Source: Rufibacter tibetensis (GTDB lineage: Bacteria > Bacteroidota > Bacteroidia > Cytophagales > Hymenobacteraceae). From it: 64,000 nucleotides of DNA. The notes beneath the pieces are model-generated. The model did no database searches, was not told the DNA's origin, and saw only the letters and a program-made list of their open reading frames with translations. The stretch is from NCBI RefSeq assembly GCF_001310085.1, contig NZ_CP012643.1:4966001-5030000 (forward strand). The letters run 5' to 3'. Of this stretch, positions 55,145-63,723 are shown one piece after another; positions within the stretch are counted from its first letter, which is position 1, and the number at the start of each line of letters is the position of its first letter. Made by a program: the position numbers and the translations under genes.

Positions 55145-56380
55145 TTACCTTATCTCTTGTACTTCATCCGCAAAAACAATGTACGGGTTTCCTTTAAAAT
55201 TAAGAAAATCGGTCTCAGCCGGATGCCCCTGGTAAGGAGTCCAATACATATCTGTAGTGTTTGACCATAGCATAAAATAGGCAATTTCTACGGGTTGGTT
55301 TCTGAGAGCAGGCAATAACATATTTGTAAACCAATCTGCTTGAGGAATTTTATCCAGGCCCGTCTCTGTAAAAGCCGCTACTTTGTTATTTCTAATGGCA
55401 TAATCAGAGATGATTTTCAATTTCCTACTGACTACGTTAGGGTCATTGTTAGGTGATAGATCGTAATAATTGTCCATACCCACAATGTCTACATAGGCGT
55501 CTCCGGGGTAATACTCCAGGTATTGTGCCTCCGTGGTGAAGGCTCTGTCTGGGGACCAGGCGTATAGAAAGTTATGCACTCCTAAATTATCACGCAGGTA
55601 TTTTACCGTAAATTGGTACAATTGTTTGTACTCCTGCACAGTGCAATGCCCTTTTCCCCACCAAAACCAAACTCCGTTCATTTCATGAAAGGGTCTGAAA
55701 ATAATGGGGATCAATTTACCATCAGCTCCAACCAAAGACTTGGCATAATCAGCAAGTTCTCTCAAAGAGTTCTTATATACTTCATGGTGACTGCCCCTTG
55801 GTAAGATATGTTTCACCGCCTCTACCTGAGCGTCACGCCACCAGATGCCTTCTTTGGCGACAGGGTTATGATAATGCCAGCTATAGGTATTGATGCCTCC
55901 TCTGTTGTAGGCTTCAATGGTTAAATCTCTGGTGATTTTTGTTTCCCAGGCTTTTCTGTCACCAGTATAGAAATCAACTATTCTCATGAAGTCCCAGCCA
56001 TACACCACCGGATGCGCACCGGTTACTTTCTTGACATCTGAATCTATGATGTAGGGAGCATTAGGATTTGCAGGATCAAATTCATTAGCCCACATATACC
56101 CCGTTTTGGTATCGTCTTGGTGACCTAGTAAAGAATTGGTTTTGCTTATGCTTTTCAGATTGTTGTACAGGGCTACCGTTTCTAGAGTAGCTGATCTGTC
56201 AACCGGGGCAAAAGTAGACTGACCTGATGACGGTCTGGCATTCTTGAAATTTGTAGAATAAAAGCTGGTGTCTTCTTTTGACTTTACGGGAAGATTATCT
56301 TCGCAGGAAAAAAAACTAGTACCTGCGAGAAGGAGGGTGCTTAAAATAAATTTAGGCGAAAGGGTGTAGAAGTGTACCAT
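55145..56380 (-). CDS. GH26 endo-beta-mannanase-like lipoprotein
   Basis: Lipoprotein of 411 residues, lipobox SFFSC (Cys26). GH26 catalytic motifs: acid/base E233 in IFRPFHEMNGVWFWWG and nucleophile E339 in AFTETGLDK, with the typical N-terminal YNNLKSISKTNSLLGHQDD and YSWHYHNPVAK. GH26 enzymes cut beta-1,4-mannan (some beta-1,3-xylan). It lies within the polysaccharide operon, so it may trim or release the organism's own mannose-containing polymer, or act in export. Sitting on the surface or in the periplasm as a lipoprotein agrees with that. Confidence 0.92.
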   Translation of the reverse strand: MVHFYTLSPKFILSTLLLAGTSFFSCEDNLPVKSKEDTSFYSTNFKNARPSSGQSTFAPVDRSATLETVALYNNLKSISKTNSLLGHQDDTKTGYMWANEFDPANPNAPYIIDSDVKKVTGAHPVVYGWDFMRIVDFYTGDRKAWETKITRDLTIEAYNRGGINTYSWHYHNPVAKEGIWWRDAQVEAVKHILPRGSHHEVYKNSLRELADYAKSLVGADGKLIPIIFRPFHEMNGVWFWWGKGHCTVQEYKQLYQFTVKYLRDNLGVHNFLYAWSPDRAFTTEAQYLEYYPGDAYVDIVGMDNYYDLSPNNDPNVVSRKLKIISDYAIRNNKVAAFTETGLDKIPQADWFTNMLLPALRNQPVEIAYFMLWSNTTDMYWTPYQGHPAETDFLNFKGNPYIVFADEVQEIR

Positions 56381-56502
56381 GGTATGCTTATTTTAAGGGT
56401 GAGCAAAAATCTAATCTATAATAATTAAAATATTAATTATAATAAAATAAATATTAGTTAACATTAAATATTTTATCGATGCTCAACCCTTTGTTGCTTG
56501 GG

Positions 56503-57264
56503 TCACTTTACTTCTCTCTTGGTTTCTTTTAATTGATTGTAAATTATGGGAATAAAAGGGGTGCTTTCTACAAAATAGCGTCTAAACAATCGCTTAGGCT
56601 CATTGGCAAAACGCCAGAACCATTCCATGCCTACTTGCCTGAAAACTTTTGGGGCTCTTTTGATAGAACCCGCCTCAAAATCAAATGAAGCGCCAATGCC
56701 CAAAGCAACATTTATATCCAATTGCGCGATGTTGTTGTACATCCACTTTTCCTGTTTAGGCGCTCCTACCCCCACAAAAAGAATATGAGGCTTCACCGCA
56801 TTGATCATTTCTACAATCTTACGGTTCTCCTGCTGGTTTTTGTCAAACCCAAATGGCGGACTATAAACGCCCACCACATTTAGACCCGGAAATTTCTTTT
56901 TCAATTCATCGGCTGCTTTCTGCGCCACTCCTTCCAGCCCACCTAAAAAGAATAACCGAAATCCCCGGTTTGCAGCATGACGGCATAGGGATGGGAATAG
57001 GTCAGAACCGGTTACCAAAGCCTTGAGGGGAGTACCTAAAACTTTAGACGCCCACACCAGCGGGTTACCGTCTGCAAGCACCAGGCCCGCCTGGTCATAA
57101 CAGCGCACAAAGTCTGGGTCTTGTTCCAGTTTTACAATGTGGTCCAGGTTGGGAGTGACCACGTAGGTTTTCTGGTTATTGACAATCATGGAATCAATGG
57201 CCATGATGGCTTCCTGCTGGGTTACGTTGTCAACATACGCCTTGCCTATTCTTACCTTTTCCAA
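56503..57264 (-). CDS. WecG/TagA/CpsF-family glycosyltransferase (GT26)
   Basis: Transferase that adds a second sugar, such as N-acetylmannosamine or its uronate, to lipid-linked GlcNAc-like acceptors, 253 residues. Family marks: KTYVVTPNLDHIVKLEQDPDF, GLVLADGNPLVWASKVLG, VTGSDLFPSLC, and VGVGAPKQEKWMYNN. The start codon is TTG at 57264 (no ATG fits well). It is 31 bases after the acetyltransferase stop and 122 bp ahead of the GH26 gene, with an AT-rich gap between. Part of the polysaccharide operon. Confidence 0.9.
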   Translation of the reverse strand: MEKVRIGKAYVDNVTQQEAIMAIDSMIVNNQKTYVVTPNLDHIVKLEQDPDFVRCYDQAGLVLADGNPLVWASKVLGTPLKALVTGSDLFPSLCRHAANRGFRLFFLGGLEGVAQKAADELKKKFPGLNVVGVYSPPFGFDKNQQENRKIVEMINAVKPHILFVGVGAPKQEKWMYNNIAQLDINVALGIGASFDFEAGSIKRAPKVFRQVGMEWFWRFANEPKRLFRRYFVESTPFIPIIYNQLKETKREVK

Positions 57265-57272
57265 TGCTCCTC

Positions 57273-57307
57273 GTTTTAGGGTTATCTTTAGAAAACTAGC
57301 TAAAAAC
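57273..57307. repeat. Palindrome-family copy overlapping a stop codon inside the operon
   Basis: GTTTTAGGGTTATCTTT, then AGAAAACTAGCTAAAAAC. It covers the last codons and stop (57296-57298) of the acetyltransferase and the space to the WecG-type start. The same AGAAAACTAGC half recurs in the copy at 22343-22377. Confidence 0.6.
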
Positions 57308-57817
57308 TTCTTCCTCTATTAAAGCCTCTACGATTCTCAAAACCTTTGCCGGATTACCCACCACTACTGAGTTGGAGGGCAATGATTTTACTACGATAGA
57401 TCCGGCTCCTATCACCACATTATCTCCAATGTTGATGTTTCCAATGATGCAGACATTAGAACCAATCTCCACATTATTTCCAATGACCGGCGATGCACCT
57501 TCGGCTTTGCTGTTGCCAATAGTGGTTGAATGCCGTATAGTGCAGTTTCTTCCTATGACAGTTGCTTTATTTATAACTGTTGACTGACCATGGTAAACTC
57601 TTAACCCTGGCCCTACTCTTGTGGTCCAGGGTAGCTCAAATCCCATCATCCATTCCACAAAAACGCGGTATAAGATCAGGTAAGGGAAAAACAGGAGTTT
57701 TGTTTTTTTCCTTTGTGAAACGTACCCTGCTACTCTGAAAAGAAGTGTAAGAACTTTGCCTTTGGTGTTGTCTTTATTAGCTGTAAAATCCTGGGTTATG
57801 TACTGTCTAAAGCTCAT
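57296..57817 (-). CDS. Serine acetyltransferase-like left-handed beta-helix acetyltransferase
   Basis: Hexapeptide-repeat acyltransferase of 173 residues. It resembles serine O-acetyltransferase CysE-like proteins found in capsule loci: MMGFELPWTTRVGPGLRVYHGQ, then hexad repeats TVIGRNCTIRHSTTIGNS, GASPVIGNNVEIGSNVCIIGNINIGDNVVIGAGSIVVKS and the ending VVVGNPAKVLR. Its gene starts on the base after the upstream GT4 stop (TAA then ATG). In this setting it probably acetylates a sugar of the exopolysaccharide rather than making cysteine. Confidence 0.88.
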   Translation of the reverse strand: MSFRQYITQDFTANKDNTKGKVLTLLFRVAGYVSQRKKTKLLFFPYLILYRVFVEWMMGFELPWTTRVGPGLRVYHGQSTVINKATVIGRNCTIRHSTTIGNSKAEGASPVIGNNVEIGSNVCIIGNINIGDNVVIGAGSIVVKSLPSNSVVVGNPAKVLRIVEALIEEEVFS

Positions 57818-58882
57818 TTAAGTAATCTTATTTGATATTAAATTTTTGTATAGATTCAAATATCCTTCTATGCAATGCGCAACAGAGTATTCCTGCTCGG
57901 TCACGGGTACGGTGGCGTTCATCAACTGCTCTATTTTGCCTGTTTCGTAGTCTGATAACAACTGAATTAGCTTTTTGGCGCAATCCTGAATGTCTCCGTT
58001 TCTAAATAAGAAACCCCTTGAGGTACGTGATATGATTTCTGCGGGACCTTCAATGTCTGAGGCCAGCACCGGCAACCCGGCGGCAAAGCCTTCCAGAATA
58101 GTTAACCCGAATCCCTCGTACCGAGAAGGCTGTACTAATAGATGGTAATTGGCTAAATGGAGGTAAAGCCAATCCCTGTCTCGTTCGCCGGAAAAGACCA
58201 CCTCTTCCGTTAAGCCTAACTTGGAGGTTAGTTCCTCAAGGTAGTCCAAAGAAGGTCCTATTCCCACCAGATCTAGAGTAAAATTAGAAAAGCCGTACTG
58301 GTCTTTGATAATTTCTAAGGCCTGCAGCAGCACATCCTGCCCTTTCTTTTCGTGCATCAACCTGCTGAGCTGCACCAACTTTATTTTCTCACCCTCAAGT
58401 TTGTACCCAGACCTTTTTCTGAAAGCAGAGGCATCAATGCCGTTGTACACGGTTATGATGGGCCTGTTTATACGGTGAGCCACATCTTTGTGCACCGCGT
58501 CTGAAATGGCCACCAAAGCATCATAATGGTGGTAATCTGTCGTGGGGATGCCTACATCATGAATGGTATAGATCTTTTTACCCACTCCTGCTTTGATGAT
58601 CTTTCCAATGTTAGGTTCATGAAGATGAATGACATCGGGGCTTATTTGCCTAAGCAATAGGTTGAACTTCACCAATGGCCAGGGATTCCGGCTACCTTCC
58701 TTTCTGTTTATTAGATGTACTACTACCCTTTTATTTAACTTTCGTAGCAGGGCGCTGCTGTGAATGTTGTTCACCACCACCAAATGCATTTCATGCGCCC
58801 CGCACATCCCATTGATTAGATCAACGGCCAGCACCTGGGCACCTCCCATTTCAAAAGTATAAAAGCAATGTACAATCTTCAT
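57818..58882 (-). CDS. Glycosyltransferase family 4 (operon copy 1)
   Basis: GT-B glycosyltransferase of 354 residues. N-terminal MKIVHCFYTFEMGGAQVLAVDLINGM, the acceptor region with ALVAISDAVHK, donor side IITVYNGIDAS, LVQLSRLMHEKKGQDVLL and the E-x7-E motif in SRYEGFGLTILEGFAAGLPVL. Retaining enzyme that adds one sugar of the repeating unit on the cytoplasmic side. It follows the GT2 gene by 11 bases and its stop directly abuts the acetyltransferase ATG, so the genes are translationally tight. Confidence 0.9.
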   Translation of the reverse strand: MKIVHCFYTFEMGGAQVLAVDLINGMCGAHEMHLVVVNNIHSSALLRKLNKRVVVHLINRKEGSRNPWPLVKFNLLLRQISPDVIHLHEPNIGKIIKAGVGKKIYTIHDVGIPTTDYHHYDALVAISDAVHKDVAHRINRPIITVYNGIDASAFRKRSGYKLEGEKIKLVQLSRLMHEKKGQDVLLQALEIIKDQYGFSNFTLDLVGIGPSLDYLEELTSKLGLTEEVVFSGERDRDWLYLHLANYHLLVQPSRYEGFGLTILEGFAAGLPVLASDIEGPAEIISRTSRGFLFRNGDIQDCAKKLIQLLSDYETGKIEQLMNATVPVTEQEYSVAHCIEGYLNLYKNLISNKIT

Positions 58883-58893
58883 AAACCTCCTTT

Positions 58894-59772
58894 TTATTTC
58901 TTGGATGTGATTGCTTTGTTCAGGATCACAGAAGGGGTTACAGAAACAAAGGTTTTGTAAAGCCCTTTGTTTGGTACCGGCGAGGCATCTATCATAGCCT
59001 GCGTTTCCTTTTTCTTGTAGGCGGCAATACCCAACAGCACCGCGTGCTGAAACTTTTTCATATACCCTTCTGGATCAAATTGGTACAAGTCTTTTCCGTA
59101 CAGGTTAAAGTAGAAACTGAGGTACGTAAACTTGCCGGCAATAGCCTCTGTTGATTTTAACCGAAGAGTTTTGGTGAGGTTATCCGTTCTTTCAAGGTCT
59201 ATCCAGGTAATAGTTTCGGGCACTACCATCTGCGGTTCTGTATGTTTGATGATCCTCAGCCAATTCAGGTTCTCATAGGCCCTGAACTGCTCAAAAAAAG
59301 GAAACTGCAATAACACTTCCCGCTTGATAACGTGCGTAAAATCACCATATACATGCTCCGTAAGCCACTCTTTGTAACTGGTAGTATAAGGCGCAGAAGC
59401 TACCTTGGTTTGGTTAGAAGAGACGTAAAACAGGAAGTGTTGAATATGCGGATTTTCATTAACGTAAGTCACCACCTTGTCAAACCCCTGCGGAAAGAGT
59501 TTATCATCACTATCCAGAAACAGAATGTAGTCACCGGTTGCTCTTTCTATGCCGCGGTTACGGGTATAATTCACGCCTCTGTTCCCCGGGTTCTTCAACA
59601 CCTGCAGGTTCTTGATCTGCATGGTTTGCAGCAACTCATAAGACCCATCAGTAGAGCCATCGTCTACGGCAATTACCTCATAGTTTTCATATGCCGTATC
59701 AATGCTTTCTAGGCAGCGAGGCAAATCAGCTTTGCGGTTATACACCGGAATAACGATGGATATCTTCTTCAT
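58894..59772 (-). CDS. Glycosyltransferase family 2
   Basis: GT-A inverting glycosyltransferase of 292 residues. It starts KISIVIPVYNRKADLPRCLES, with the nucleotide-sugar pocket VIAVDDGSTDGSYELL and RNRGIERATGDYILFLDSDD (DxD). The ATG lies 35 bases before the end of the wzy-like gene, so the two genes overlap in different frames. It adds a sugar to the polysaccharide repeat. Donor and linkage are unknown. Confidence 0.9.
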   Translation of the reverse strand: MKKISIVIPVYNRKADLPRCLESIDTAYENYEVIAVDDGSTDGSYELLQTMQIKNLQVLKNPGNRGVNYTRNRGIERATGDYILFLDSDDKLFPQGFDKVVTYVNENPHIQHFLFYVSSNQTKVASAPYTTSYKEWLTEHVYGDFTHVIKREVLLQFPFFEQFRAYENLNWLRIIKHTEPQMVVPETITWIDLERTDNLTKTLRLKSTEAIAGKFTYLSFYFNLYGKDLYQFDPEGYMKKFQHAVLLGIAAYKKKETQAMIDASPVPNKGLYKTFVSVTPSVILNKAITSKK

Positions 59773-60982
59773 AGAGCGGCTCTTCTTCAGTCTGATATGA
59801 ATACGCGTGAAAGCCTACTATAGAGGCTAGTGTGATGATAGAAATGGCCGTGGTATTAGTGGCCATAGAGTTGTTCCCGGAAGCAATCAAGAAGATCACA
59901 AACAGGAGTATGAGCTTAACCGGAGTATCCAGGTGGTGGAACAGGCTTAAGAGGAAAAAGAACAAGGCTACCCCTAAGCAACCGGTGAGAACATAGCCAT
60001 ATTTGAAAACCCAGATAATCCAGAAGTTCTCAATGATATCTACCTTCTCCAGGTACATGGCGGCTAGAATCTTATCTTCCCCAATGCCCCACATGAGGTC
60101 ACTGGGTGTGAAATGCCGGAACATGTCAAATACGCGGGTTCGTACATCGGCACTGTCATCATCAAACTTTGAACTGGCGAAAATACGCTCGCCAAAAGGA
60201 GTGCTCACCAATACGAACACACAAAGGGCAATCATCACAAGAAAGAGCACCAGGTAGTTGAAGAACTTACCAGCTGCTTCTTCACTGCCGTAGTTTTTCA
60301 AATCAAAATACAGCAGGAACGGAAAAGCCATCAGCACCCCGGCCAGGGCGGTTCGTCCCCCAAACGCAAAAATGGCCATGATCCCCAGCCCCAGGAAGAA
60401 GAACTTTTTAAGGGTAGTTTCTGAAATAATGACGAAAAACAGCGTCAGGAAACCCACTACCAGTGAATTGTTGAGCGGGTGCCCCAGGAGTGCGTACGAC
60501 CGGAATGATTCAAAAACCGCTTCTACGGAGGGTCTTAAAATAATGGTACTTAAGCCCCTTTCCACAATGGCCAGCGAGCAGTTTATGATAAAGAATACTT
60601 TCAGCCAGTAAAGTAACTTCTCCTTGAACTCATCAGGCTTATCCTGTAGGTAATGGATCAAGAGAACCGGAGCGAAAAGCGTATCCAGAATAAAGAAGTT
60701 GGCTTTTGATTTGCCTAAAGTGATGGAGTAAATAAATACCAACAACACCACAATTCCGAAGGCACGCTCAGTGAAGCTGTCAATGTTATAGATGGAGTTC
60801 TTCTTGATGAATTCCACTCCCCAAAGCCCAAAAAGTAAATACGTAGCAGGGTGCAACCGGAAGATAGGACCACTGGTAGGATCAGACTGCGGGTAGTGCA
60901 AAACATCCAGCACATTCTGGCCCAAAAACAGGAACAGAACCAGCAGGAATGGCAGTAGCGCTATGGTGTTTGATCTTTCCAA
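59738..60982 (-). CDS. O-antigen/exopolysaccharide polymerase, Wzy-like
   Basis: Integral membrane protein of 414 residues with about eleven hydrophobic segments and a large loop (ISETTLKKF and following) typical of Wzy polymerases. Little sequence identity is conserved in this family, so the call rests on topology, length and position between the flippase and glycosyltransferases. A stop codon lies directly upstream of the TTG used here, so TTG or a later codon is the start. The acidic, soluble C-terminus (TEEEPLYEEDIHRYSGV) extends over the GT2 start. Polymerises lipid-linked repeats in the periplasm. Confidence 0.75.
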   Translation of the reverse strand: MERSNTIALLPFLLVLFLFLGQNVLDVLHYPQSDPTSGPIFRLHPATYLLFGLWGVEFIKKNSIYNIDSFTERAFGIVVLLVFIYSITLGKSKANFFILDTLFAPVLLIHYLQDKPDEFKEKLLYWLKVFFIINCSLAIVERGLSTIILRPSVEAVFESFRSYALLGHPLNNSLVVGFLTLFFVIISETTLKKFFFLGLGIMAIFAFGGRTALAGVLMAFPFLLYFDLKNYGSEEAAGKFFNYLVLFLVMIALCVFVLVSTPFGERIFASSKFDDDSADVRTRVFDMFRHFTPSDLMWGIGEDKILAAMYLEKVDIIENFWIIWVFKYGYVLTGCLGVALFFFLLSLFHHLDTPVKLILLFVIFLIASGNNSMATNTTAISIITLASIVGFHAYSYQTEEEPLYEEDIHRYSGV

Positions 60983-61012
60983 TCAGTCTTTTTTATAAAG
61001 TTTCGCCGCAGG

Positions 61013-62353
61013 TTATTTCTTTGATCGCTTTTCCTTAAAGTTCAGAATTAAGGGCTGTACATACCCGTACACCGATGAAAAGTAAAAATACCGTATCCCT
61101 AACACCTGGGTTTTGCTTCGGTACAGGTACACCCACATTAGCAAAGCAATGGAGGTTTCAGTCAGCAACCAAGCCCAGGCCGCTCCTATGTAGCTGTAGC
61201 TTTGGGCCAGCCAAAAGTTTAACCCTAACCCAATTACCCCACCCGCCGCTATGATGAGGGTGTAGGGTTTGTCCATTTTGAGGTTCACCATGGCCTGCAC
61301 ACCCATCAAGTTACTAAGCCCCATCACCATTGGTATAAAGCACAGAATCCGCAGCACGGTAATAGATGGCCTAAATTCCTCTCCATAGAAAATGGTCACA
61401 ATATAAGGGGCCAGAAGCCATACGCCTGCTCCCATCAACGCCGTGAGGTACACAATAAAAGGAGCCGTCATTTTAATGCGCTCGATGCCTTTCTCTCGGC
61501 TAATGCCAAAGCTTTCTCCAATATAGGGGAAGAGGGACATGCCCAATGGAATGGTCACAATGGTGTGCATAATGATCACCAGCCGCCAACTGGCCGAAAA
61601 GAAGGCTACAGCCTCACTGCTTTGTACTAACCCCAAGACCAGGGTGCTGGCGTAGGTGTACACATTGATGGAAACAAAGGAGAAGAAGATGACCTTTTCG
61701 TTCCATAAATGGCGCAGCACTTTCTTAAGGGGCACGGCATACAACTTGATTTTATACCGCTTTACCGCCCACCAAAAAGCCCCTATGCCTACTAAAATAT
61801 GCGCTACTCCAATGAAGAAAGGTTGCCAAACATAGTCTTCCCTTTCGCGCACCACAAAGAGCACCAGAATGGTAAATAGCAGCTTGGTGACAAAGTTGAA
61901 GATAGCAATGTTGTGCAGTTCCTGCATGCCCTGGTACAGCCAGTTGGGCGTGAGCACAAAGGAAAAAACTATGATGAATGAGTAAATGGCTACCTTCTTC
62001 TCACTGGCTAGCTGAGGCATAAAACTGAGCAGCGCCCAAAATAAAGCGGTAGAAACGAGGAACAACAGGATTTTAGCAAACAGAACATTATTGAAAATCA
62101 CGCTTCGGGCTTCCAGGTTGTCCTTGTCCAGGGCTACTGCTCTGGTAGCCGTTAAATCAAACCCGTAGTTGGTCAGCAGCACAAAATAAGAAACTACAAC
62201 CGAGGCAAAATTGATAACCCCAAACTTGTCTGGACCAATGATGCGCACAATGATAGGAATGGAAATAATAGGCAACACGTTGTTGGCTACCTGCAGCAAG
62301 CTCAAAGAAAAGAAGTTCTTAAATAATTTACTTTGGTTTTTAACTGCGTCCAT
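61013..62353 (-). CDS. Polysaccharide flippase, Wzx-like
   Basis: Membrane protein of 446 residues with about 12-14 hydrophobic segments. The N-terminus KNFFSLSLLQVANNVLPIISIPIIVRIIGPDKFGVINFA is typical of the oligosaccharide flippase (PST) family. It moves the undecaprenyl-linked repeat unit from the cytoplasmic to the periplasmic face. It is directly ahead of the polymerase, with a gap of 30 bases, and follows the GT4 gene by 108 bp. Confidence 0.9.
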   Translation of the reverse strand: MDAVKNQSKLFKNFFSLSLLQVANNVLPIISIPIIVRIIGPDKFGVINFASVVVSYFVLLTNYGFDLTATRAVALDKDNLEARSVIFNNVLFAKILLFLVSTALFWALLSFMPQLASEKKVAIYSFIIVFSFVLTPNWLYQGMQELHNIAIFNFVTKLLFTILVLFVVREREDYVWQPFFIGVAHILVGIGAFWWAVKRYKIKLYAVPLKKVLRHLWNEKVIFFSFVSINVYTYASTLVLGLVQSSEAVAFFSASWRLVIIMHTIVTIPLGMSLFPYIGESFGISREKGIERIKMTAPFIVYLTALMGAGVWLLAPYIVTIFYGEEFRPSITVLRILCFIPMVMGLSNLMGVQAMVNLKMDKPYTLIIAAGGVIGLGLNFWLAQSYSYIGAAWAWLLTETSIALLMWVYLYRSKTQVLGIRYFYFSSVYGYVQPLILNFKEKRSKK

Positions 62354-62461
62354 TCACCAGATTAATGTGTATGCAAAGTATAAATATGGTCTTCAATTAG
62401 TAATTGAGTGAAGGCATAAAGGTTTTAAGAAACTTCTCCCAGCCCATAGAAGCAGTTTACC

Positions 62462-63520
62462 TCAAGACCGCACCAGCCTGCGATATAAAGAAAACAGCTG
62501 CTCGTTTAACCTGGCCAGATTGTATTCTGCATCAATTTTACGTTGGTTATTTTCGGCCATCCTAATCATCTCCTGGGGGTTGGACTTTACAAAAGCAATG
62601 TGCTGGCAGAGACTCTCCACATCGCCGGGCGTTATCAGAAAACCATTCACACCTTCGGTAACCAGATCAGGAATACCTCCTACCCGTCCGCTGATGATGA
62701 TCTTACCAGCAGCCATGGCCTCCAGAATAGACATAGGCAACCCTTCGTTGTATGAGGGAAGGATCATGGTATCGGCTCTTTTAAGCCATTCCATTTTTTC
62801 TTTCTCCCCTATCCAACCCAGTACCTGTACATTGTTTTGCAAGCCTTTTTCCTGCACAATTCTGTGCACCTGCTCTATTTCCCCATCACCGGCAAGGTAA
62901 AAAACGAGGTCATGGTGGTGGTGCCTGTTGACCAGGATGTCTGCTGCTTCCAGTAGGTCATAAACACCTTTTCGTTGACCTAGCCGCCCTAGAAACAAGA
63001 ACTTAGAAAGGTTTGCGGGCATGGTATAGCAGGAAGCAAAAAACTGGGTATACACGCCATTATGTAAAACCTCTACATTCTTGTTTGAGATGTTCTTTTC
63101 AAAGAAATGCCTCCAAAACCCAGACAGCACCAGAATGCTGCTACAAAAAGAGAAGATCATCCGGATATACCACTGGGCAATAGACGAAGAGGAGTTGTAA
63201 AAGGAATCAAAATCTGCCCCGTGCACGTGCATGACCACTGGTTTGCCACGTAATTTACTGAGCAGCACAAAGAGGCTTTTCCGGTAGAAACTGGCGCCAG
63301 ATGCCACGTGAATGTGCACCAGATCCATCTTACTGGTTTTCAGAAATTCAAGGATCGCATCAAGATTTCGGGAGATCTTTTCAGAAGCGCTTCCTTCCAC
63401 ATGTGATACAATATGGGTAAACCGAACCTCAGGATTTCGGTTTTGCAACATGTCGTTGATCACCGTAGCCATTCCGCCTTTTGTCCGGGTGATACTAGGA
63501 CCTACAATGACAACCTCCAT
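62462..63520 (-). CDS. Glycosyltransferase family 4 (operon copy 2)
   Basis: GT-B retaining glycosyltransferase of 352 residues from the ATG at 63520 (in-frame TTG three codons earlier is less likely). Features: VVIVGPSITRTKGGMATVIND with the GGM donor loop, KPVVMHVHGADFDSF, VEVLHNGVYTQFF, SKFLFLGRLGQRKGVYDLLEAADIL, and the E-x7-E stretch SYNEGLPMSILEAMAAGK. First complete gene of the minus-strand operon within the window, followed by the flippase. It builds the repeat unit with the other GTs. Donor unknown. Confidence 0.9.
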   Translation of the reverse strand: MEVVIVGPSITRTKGGMATVINDMLQNRNPEVRFTHIVSHVEGSASEKISRNLDAILEFLKTSKMDLVHIHVASGASFYRKSLFVLLSKLRGKPVVMHVHGADFDSFYNSSSSIAQWYIRMIFSFCSSILVLSGFWRHFFEKNISNKNVEVLHNGVYTQFFASCYTMPANLSKFLFLGRLGQRKGVYDLLEAADILVNRHHHHDLVFYLAGDGEIEQVHRIVQEKGLQNNVQVLGWIGEKEKMEWLKRADTMILPSYNEGLPMSILEAMAAGKIIISGRVGGIPDLVTEGVNGFLITPGDVESLCQHIAFVKSNPQEMIRMAENNQRKIDAEYNLARLNEQLFSLYRRLVRS

Positions 63521-63650
63521 AGACTTCAACAGAAAAGAAATTTAATAAAATTTTAATATTCTGTGCTTCTTAATGGCAATACCTACTTTTCTGACCTTGT
63601 GTTGCAGCTAATACCTTAAGCAGAGTTCCTCAACAGCAGTCCTGTAACAC

Positions 63651-63686
63651 GTTTTTAGCCTGTTCTCAATAAAAAAGGCTGAAATC
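63651..63686. repeat. Palindrome-family copy downstream of the Wzc-type gene
   Basis: GTTTTTAGCCTGTTCTC then AATAAAAAAGGCTGAAATC, 36 bases, 38 bases past the Wzc stop on the minus strand. AGCC/GGCT and the ends pair. It lies between the kinase and the first GT4. Confidence 0.5.
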
Positions 63687-63723
63687 AGAATCAAATCTGC
63701 CTTCTGAAACAAGCCTTTCGTTA

